From positions 1 through 8,693 of the forward strand of contig JABMPV010000358.1 of NCBI GenBank assembly GCA_013202595.1: DNA of 8,693 nucleotides, given 5' to 3'. Below are positions 5,279 through 8,693 of the stretch, one piece after another. A model generated the notes under the pieces. The model made no database searches, was not told the DNA's origin, and saw nothing but the letters and a program-made list of their open reading frames with translations. The position numbers and the translations under genes are program-made. The stretch is from a bacterium (lineage in GTDB: Bacteria; Actinomycetota; Acidimicrobiia; Spongiisociales; UBA11373). Each line of letters starts with the position of its first letter. The first letter of the stretch is position 1.

Positions 5279-5815
5279 ATGCGCCGTATCGCCAGCACAC
5301 TCGCCCTCGCTCTGATCGTCGCGGCATGCACTGCGTGTGGTGGCGACGACCCGGCCGCCGACGAGGTCCCGCCCGATCTGCTGGTCGAATACGACTGGAT
5401 CGAGGGAAGCGTCCCGCCGCCGTACCACTACGAGTACGTGATCGAAATCGACCTATCCGGAGCGTCCTCGATCACGATGATCCCCGACTATCCGGGCGAC
5501 GACGTGCCGCGTTGGTACGAGGAGTTCACTCCATCGGACACCGACCTGTTCACGCTGTGGGGGGTACTGGTAGATGAGGGGGCATTCAGGTCGTCGTGGG
5601 CGGAGGATCCGGAACCACCGGTTGGAGGATCGTCCGCTCGCACCACCATCACATCATCGGCAGGCGATGCCGACATACCCCGATTCTCGAAATCGGGGAG
5701 CGACCAGGCAGCGGCGGAGAGAATTCACGAGGCCATCGAATCGATCGTGCCGGCAACAACCTGGGACGACCTGCTCACCCGACGGCAGGCCTACGAAGAC
5801 GGCTACGAGAGCTGA
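5279..5815 (+). CDS. Small lipoprotein of unknown function
   Basis: This is a 178-aa exported protein. Residues 1-16 form a signal peptide (MRR, then a hydrophobic run), with the lipobox VAAC and Cys17 as the likely lipidated residue; Cys20 follows in CTACGGDD, typical of actinobacterial lipoproteins. The mature part is acidic and contains no domain I recognise. Motifs such as YEYVIEIDL, IPDYPGDDVPRWYEEF and LFTLWGVLVDEGAFRSSW suggest one globular beta-rich domain, with a terminal helix at about 142-176. The ATG at 5279 follows GGAGGTG by two bases. The gene starts 79 bp after the tRNA and ends three bases before the convergent gene at 5819. A strong hairpin (CCCCGATT 5678-5685 with AATCGGGG 5691-5698) lies within the coding sequence. 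Confidence 0.82.
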   Translation: MRRIASTLALALIVAACTACGGDDPAADEVPPDLLVEYDWIEGSVPPPYHYEYVIEIDLSGASSITMIPDYPGDDVPRWYEEFTPSDTDLFTLWGVLVDEGAFRSSWAEDPEPPVGGSSARTTITSSAGDADIPRFSKSGSDQAAAERIHEAIESIVPATTWDDLLTRRQAYEDGYES

Positions 5816-5818
5816 GGG

Positions 5819-6091
5819 CTACGCCCCTGCCTGAGGTAGCGGGACGAGGAGGGCCGGTTCGTAGTCGTGGCGGCCCCACGGATCGACGTGCAGGGTCGGA
5901 TGCTCCGCACCACCGCACACTCCACACGCGGTGCGGGCAAAGGCGCCGCCCGTCATCGCCGCGGACAGGGCGTACAGCATCGTGCCAACCGTCTTGACCT
6001 CTTCGGCATCCATGCTGGTGCCGGTGCCACGATCGACCGCTGTCCGCAGCCTGAGCATGAATTGCTCGATCAGCTCACGGTCGGTAGCCAT
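5819..6091 (-). CDS. Hypothetical 90-aa protein with a CxxC motif
   Basis: I do not recognise this protein. An N-terminal helical part (about 4-50; DRELIEQFMLRLRTAV, then EEVKTVGTMLYALSAAM) leads to Cys56-Gly-Val-Cys59 followed by His64 and His68, which could form a small metal site. The tail (about 69-90) is Pro-rich. No signal peptide is present. The ATG at 6091 has GGGGAG four bases upstream. It lies 47 bp after the RsfS-like gene on the same strand, so the two are probably one transcript. Its stop is three bases from the stop of the convergent lipoprotein. It is likely real because of its good ribosome site and coherent protein composition. Confidence 0.68.
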   Translation of the reverse strand: MATDRELIEQFMLRLRTAVDRGTGTSMDAEEVKTVGTMLYALSAAMTGGAFARTACGVCGGAEHPTLHVDPWGRHDYEPALLVPLPQAGA

Positions 6092-6138
6092 CTCTCCCCT
6101 AGTTCTGAGATTCTGGGATGAGTGTACGGGATGCGGCC

Positions 6139-6540
6139 TCAGCCGACCCGGCGCTCCCTGAGTTCACGGAGACGCTGCTCGGCCACGACGGCGAAGACGT
6201 CGACCGAGTGCGACGTGCCGGAGAACAGTTCGACCAGCCCGAATCGTGCCAGGGATGCCTCGGTGAGCAGATGCACCACGACGAAACCGCCGTCCACGAC
6301 GATCCATGGATCGGTGCCGTCGGGCGCCTCACCCTCGGGGTCGGCGCCCACTGCGTCACCCAAGCGGGTGGCGAGCCTGCGGACGTGAGCAGCCGACCGC
6401 GCCGTGACGACAACGGTCCTATCCGACCCGCCGCGCACCGAGAGATCGAACACACCTGTCACATATGGCTCGCACAGTTCAAGGACTTCGTGGTACAGGT
6501 CGATGGGCTCAGAAGCTGCCGAACCGGGGCGTGCTGCCAT
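6139..6540 (-). CDS. RsfS-like (DUF143 / Iojap) domain protein, divergent
   Basis: This is a 133-aa protein whose layout matches ribosomal silencing factor RsfS, which binds ribosomal protein uL14 and blocks subunit joining under starvation. Supporting segments are VFDLSVRGGSDRTVVVTA (30-47), corresponding to the V-x-D-V-x-G-x-S-D strand-loop, a helix with His52 and Arg residues, and DPWIVVDGGFVVVHLLT (77-93), corresponding to the family's W-V-L-L-D-Y-G-D-V-V-V-H-V-F block. The usual TDYFVI segment is replaced by DRTVVV, and DYGD by DGGF. It is also not beside nadD, the usual partner. It may be a paralogue with another role. The ATG at 6540 lacks a ribosome site but lies six bases after TAGTCT, suggesting a leaderless message. 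Confidence 0.66.
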   Translation of the reverse strand: MAARPGSAASEPIDLYHEVLELCEPYVTGVFDLSVRGGSDRTVVVTARSAAHVRRLATRLGDAVGADPEGEAPDGTDPWIVVDGGFVVVHLLTEASLARFGLVELFSGTSHSVDVFAVVAEQRLRELRERRVG

Positions 6541-6546
6541 ACGGTC

Positions 6547-6552
6547 AGACTA
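6547..6552 (-). promoter_or_regulatory. -10 box of a probable leaderless transcript (RsfS-like gene)
   Basis: On the minus strand TAGTCT fits TAnnnT and is followed by six bases and then the ATG at 6540. There is no Shine-Dalgarno sequence. This repeats the arrangement seen at 2023-2036. Confidence 0.5.
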
Positions 6553-6616
6553 ACGAACTGCCCTGACTCTTTCTGAACCTCCACAGCGCGCTCTCAGCCT
6601 GCAAGTATGAGGACCG

Positions 6617-7969
6617 ATGACGGATGGCCACGGAAACAGAAGCGCCGGGATCTTCTCTCGATCCAACCTGCCCTACCTGGTTGTGATCCTCCTCGCCGTC
6701 ACAGCGATCGTCACGTTTCTCAGGTTCGTCGGCCTTCCCACCAGCGTTTCGGCGGCCGATCAGACCACGACGACCCAGGTGATCGACACAGCGACGACCA
6801 CCACCACCGAACCTGCCACCACGACATCACTGACCATCGTCGGAAGCACCACCAGTTCGACCACGGAGCCCGAGACGACGACGACGATCGGAACCTCCCT
6901 CGGCGACCTGGCCGGTCTCGCTCTCGAGCAGGTTGCCACCGACATACCCCAACCCACCTACGCCACCGGGATACCCGGGACCACTGCCATCGCGGTGCTG
7001 GAACGCCAGGGTCGGATCAGGGTCATCGAAGCCGGGGCCGGTCTCCTCCCCGACCCGTACCTCAATCTGCTCGACAGGGTGGGCTCCGGCGGCATCGAGA
7101 ACGGTCTGCTCGGGTTGGCGTTCCATCCGGACTTCGCAACCAATGGACGCCTGTTCGTGCACTACACGGACGCGCTGCTCGACACACGGGTGTCGGAGTT
7201 CACAGCCGACCCCCTGTCGTTCACCGTCGATGCCGCCACCGAGAAGGCCATCATCGAATTGCCCCAGGAAGGGATTCGCAACCGCGGTGGCATGCTGACC
7301 TTTGGGCCCGACGGCTACCTCTACATGTCATTCGGTGACGCCGACCTGGGCGACCGGTCGGCTCAGGACACCGACAGCCTCTTCGGCACGATCGCCCGCA
7401 TCGACGTGGATACCGGTGATCCATATGCGATCCCTGCAGACAACCCGTTCCCCGACGGCGCAGCACCGGAGGTCTGGGCACACGGCCTCCGCAACCCGTG
7501 GCGCTTCAGCATCGACGCCGACAGCGGCCTGATGTTCATCGGGGACGTCGGCCAGAAGTCGGTCGAGGAGATCAACGTCTACGACATATCGGCGGAGGAT
7601 GCTCCCGATTTCGGGTGGCCCGATTTCGAGGGGACCTCCTGCTTCCTGCCGTCGGATTCGTGCCAGCAAGAAGGATGGGTGTCACCCGTCTTCGAGTACA
7701 CCCATGATGAGGGCTGTGCGGTCACCGGCGGATTCGTGTACCGGGGCGAGGCGATCCCCGAACTCGACGGGCAGTACTTCTTCGCCGACTGGTGCAACGG
7801 ATGGATCAGTTCGTTTGCTTATGCCGACGGAGCGGCCGGCGACATGTTGGCGTGGGGTGGAGATCTCCAAAGCGCCGGCCAGGTCGCCAGTTTCGGGCTG
7901 GACTCTGCGGGCGAGTTGCTGGTCGTCACGTCGGAGGGCACTATCTCCAGGATCGTCGCAGTCCGCTGA
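6617..7969 (+). CDS. Membrane-anchored sugar/sorbosone dehydrogenase-like beta-propeller (GSDH family)
   Basis: This is a 450-aa protein. A single N-terminal transmembrane segment (about 18-38) and a Thr/Ser/Glu/Pro linker (about 49-93) place the rest outside the membrane. Residues about 100-450 form the six-bladed propeller of PQQ-dependent soluble glucose/aldose dehydrogenases, which oxidise sugars or aldehydes. Family blocks seen are GLLGLAFHPDF, LTFGPDGYLYMSFGD, GTIARIDVD, YAIPADNPF, HGLRNPWRFS (289-298, with Arg292-Asn293, the usual PQQ-site pair), IGDVGQ and GGFVYRGEAIP. Cysteines in GTSCF, DSCQQ, EGCAVT and DWCNG probably form disulphides. The family catalytic His, in NHNGGQL-type segments, aligns with Asn222 in IRNRGGML. 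Oxidation may therefore be lost or altered. The ATG at 6617 has GAGGA four bases before it; an out-of-frame ATG lies at 6607. Confidence 0.88.
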   Translation: MTDGHGNRSAGIFSRSNLPYLVVILLAVTAIVTFLRFVGLPTSVSAADQTTTTQVIDTATTTTTEPATTTSLTIVGSTTSSTTEPETTTTIGTSLGDLAGLALEQVATDIPQPTYATGIPGTTAIAVLERQGRIRVIEAGAGLLPDPYLNLLDRVGSGGIENGLLGLAFHPDFATNGRLFVHYTDALLDTRVSEFTADPLSFTVDAATEKAIIELPQEGIRNRGGMLTFGPDGYLYMSFGDADLGDRSAQDTDSLFGTIARIDVDTGDPYAIPADNPFPDGAAPEVWAHGLRNPWRFSIDADSGLMFIGDVGQKSVEEINVYDISAEDAPDFGWPDFEGTSCFLPSDSCQQEGWVSPVFEYTHDEGCAVTGGFVYRGEAIPELDGQYFFADWCNGWISSFAYADGAAGDMLAWGGDLQSAGQVASFGLDSAGELLVVTSEGTISRIVAVR

Positions 7970-7981
7970 CCCGACCGGGCC

Positions 7982-8693
7982 CTACAGCGGCAGGCCCAAT
8001 CCCCTGGCGATCACGAGGCGCTGGATCTCGCTGGTCCCCTCACCGATCTCGAGGATCTTCGCGTCGCGGTATGCCCTGGCGACCGGGGCCTCATCGAGGT
8101 AGCCCGCTCCCCCGAACACCTGGACGGCGATCCGGGACGCATCCACTGCTGCGCCCGTGGAGAACAACTTCGCCATGGCCGCCTGGCGCTTGACCGGCTT
8201 GCCTGCATCCACCATCAGAGCAGCCTGATAGGTGAGCAAACGGGCGGCCTCAACGGCGACCGCCATGTCGGAGATCTGGAAGGCGAGACCCTGATTGGCC
8301 CCGATCGGGCGGCCGAAGGCATGGCGCTCCCTGGCGTAGGTCACAGAGTGCTCCAGACAACCCTGCGCCATGCCCACGGCGAGCGCTGAGATCGCCACCC
8401 TGCCTTCATCGAGGATCGACAGGCACTCCCTGAACCCCTGTCCCTGCTCCCCCAGGAGGTTCTCAGCCGGCACCCGGCATTGGTCGAGGAAGATCGGGTG
8501 CGTGTCCGAGGCGTGCCAGCCCAGCTTGTGATAGGAGGGCCCTACCTCGAGTCCAGGAGTCCCGATCGGAACGATGAAGGCAGACACCTCGCCGTCGCCC
8601 GTCCTGGCCGTCACCGTCACCAGGGACGTGATGTCGGTACCGGAGTTGGTTATGAATGCCTTCTCACCGGTGATGACCCACTCGTCGCCGTCC
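7982..8693 (-). CDS. Acyl-CoA dehydrogenase (C-terminal part; 5' end outside window)
   Basis: This is a flavoprotein that introduces the alpha-beta double bond into an acyl-CoA thioester and passes electrons to ETF; soluble and cytoplasmic. The frame is open to the right edge: before the GTG at 8620 it reads DGDEWVITGEKAFITNSG, the conserved middle-domain segment, so that GTG is internal. About 237 codons are present of the usual 375-390. Further blocks are LGWHASDTHPIFLDQCRVPAENLLG, YARERHAFGRPIGANQGLAF and QVFGGAGYLDEAPVARAYRDA, and the final IGEGTSEIQRLVIARGL holds the catalytic Glu of EGTSEIQ at the short/medium-chain position. The chain-length preference cannot be read. The gene converges on the propeller dehydrogenase with 12 bp between stop codons. 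Confidence 0.95.
   Translation of the reverse strand, partial: DGDEWVITGEKAFITNSGTDITSLVTVTARTGDGEVSAFIVPIGTPGLEVGPSYHKLGWHASDTHPIFLDQCRVPAENLLGEQGQGFRECLSILDEGRVAISALAVGMAQGCLEHSVTYARERHAFGRPIGANQGLAFQISDMAVAVEAARLLTYQAALMVDAGKPVKRQAAMAKLFSTGAAVDASRIAVQVFGGAGYLDEAPVARAYRDAKILEIGEGTSEIQRLVIARGLGLPL

Noticed and set aside
5046..5428. Protein frames through the tRNA on both strands
   Set aside because: The VAQGIEHRFPKPGVAGSNP and AGFEPATPGLGNR strings are well-known false translations of tRNA genes.
6118..6576. Plus-strand frame of 152 aa opposite the RsfS-like gene
   Set aside because: It is a shadow: the minus frame has the RsfS-type motifs and a promoter-linked start, while the plus frame has no family resemblance.
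7982..8620. GTG at 8620 as the true start of the acyl-CoA dehydrogenase
   Set aside because: The same frame continues upstream to the window edge with the conserved DGDEWVITGEKAFITNSG segment, so that codon is internal.

Overview
The window looks like chromosomal DNA from a high-GC actinomycete, most probably a member of Acidimicrobiia. This is inferred from strong G/C bias at third codon positions, lipoproteins and a membrane-anchored enzyme with Thr/Glu/Pro linkers just after the anchor, two genes that appear to start without a ribosome binding site directly after a TAnnnT -10 box, and tightly packed convergent genes. No phylogenetic marker is present, so the taxonomy is tentative.

Layout. 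Bases 1-856 hold no gene I can support. The stretch is filled with stem-loops and two copies of a 96-bp repeat, each continued by a 35-nt tandem unit. A small Cys/His protein (857-1036, minus) and an SDR-family NAD-dependent epimerase/dehydratase (1125-1964, minus) follow. The SDR is divergent from an MBL-fold metallohydrolase (2036-2956, plus). That gene converges on a large lipoprotein with a peptidoglycan-binding domain (2980-4308, minus) across a 20-bp perfect palindrome that contains the lipoprotein stop codon. Upstream of the lipoprotein is a PlsC-type acyltransferase (4393-5100, minus), then tRNA-Arg(CCT) (5127-5199, plus) and a small lipoprotein (5279-5815, plus). A two-gene minus-strand unit encodes an RsfS-like protein (6139-6540) and an unknown 90-aa protein (5819-6091). 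A membrane-anchored sugar/sorbosone dehydrogenase-like beta-propeller (6617-7969, plus) converges on an acyl-CoA dehydrogenase cut by the right edge (7982-8693, minus).

The coding part is mostly housekeeping and envelope-related, with no defence, mobile or biosynthetic cluster that I can recognise. The genes do not form one obvious pathway. Acyltransferase and acyl-CoA dehydrogenase both concern lipids but lie far apart; three proteins are exported or anchored.

The most unusual points are: the structured repeat-rich left end; within it, on the minus strand, a 16-nt match to the reverse complement of the 16S rRNA 3' end, followed by a 14-codon mini-frame and a strong hairpin; the propeller dehydrogenase, where Asn stands in place of the catalytic His; and a divergent RsfS-domain protein. 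I do not see a complete new system.
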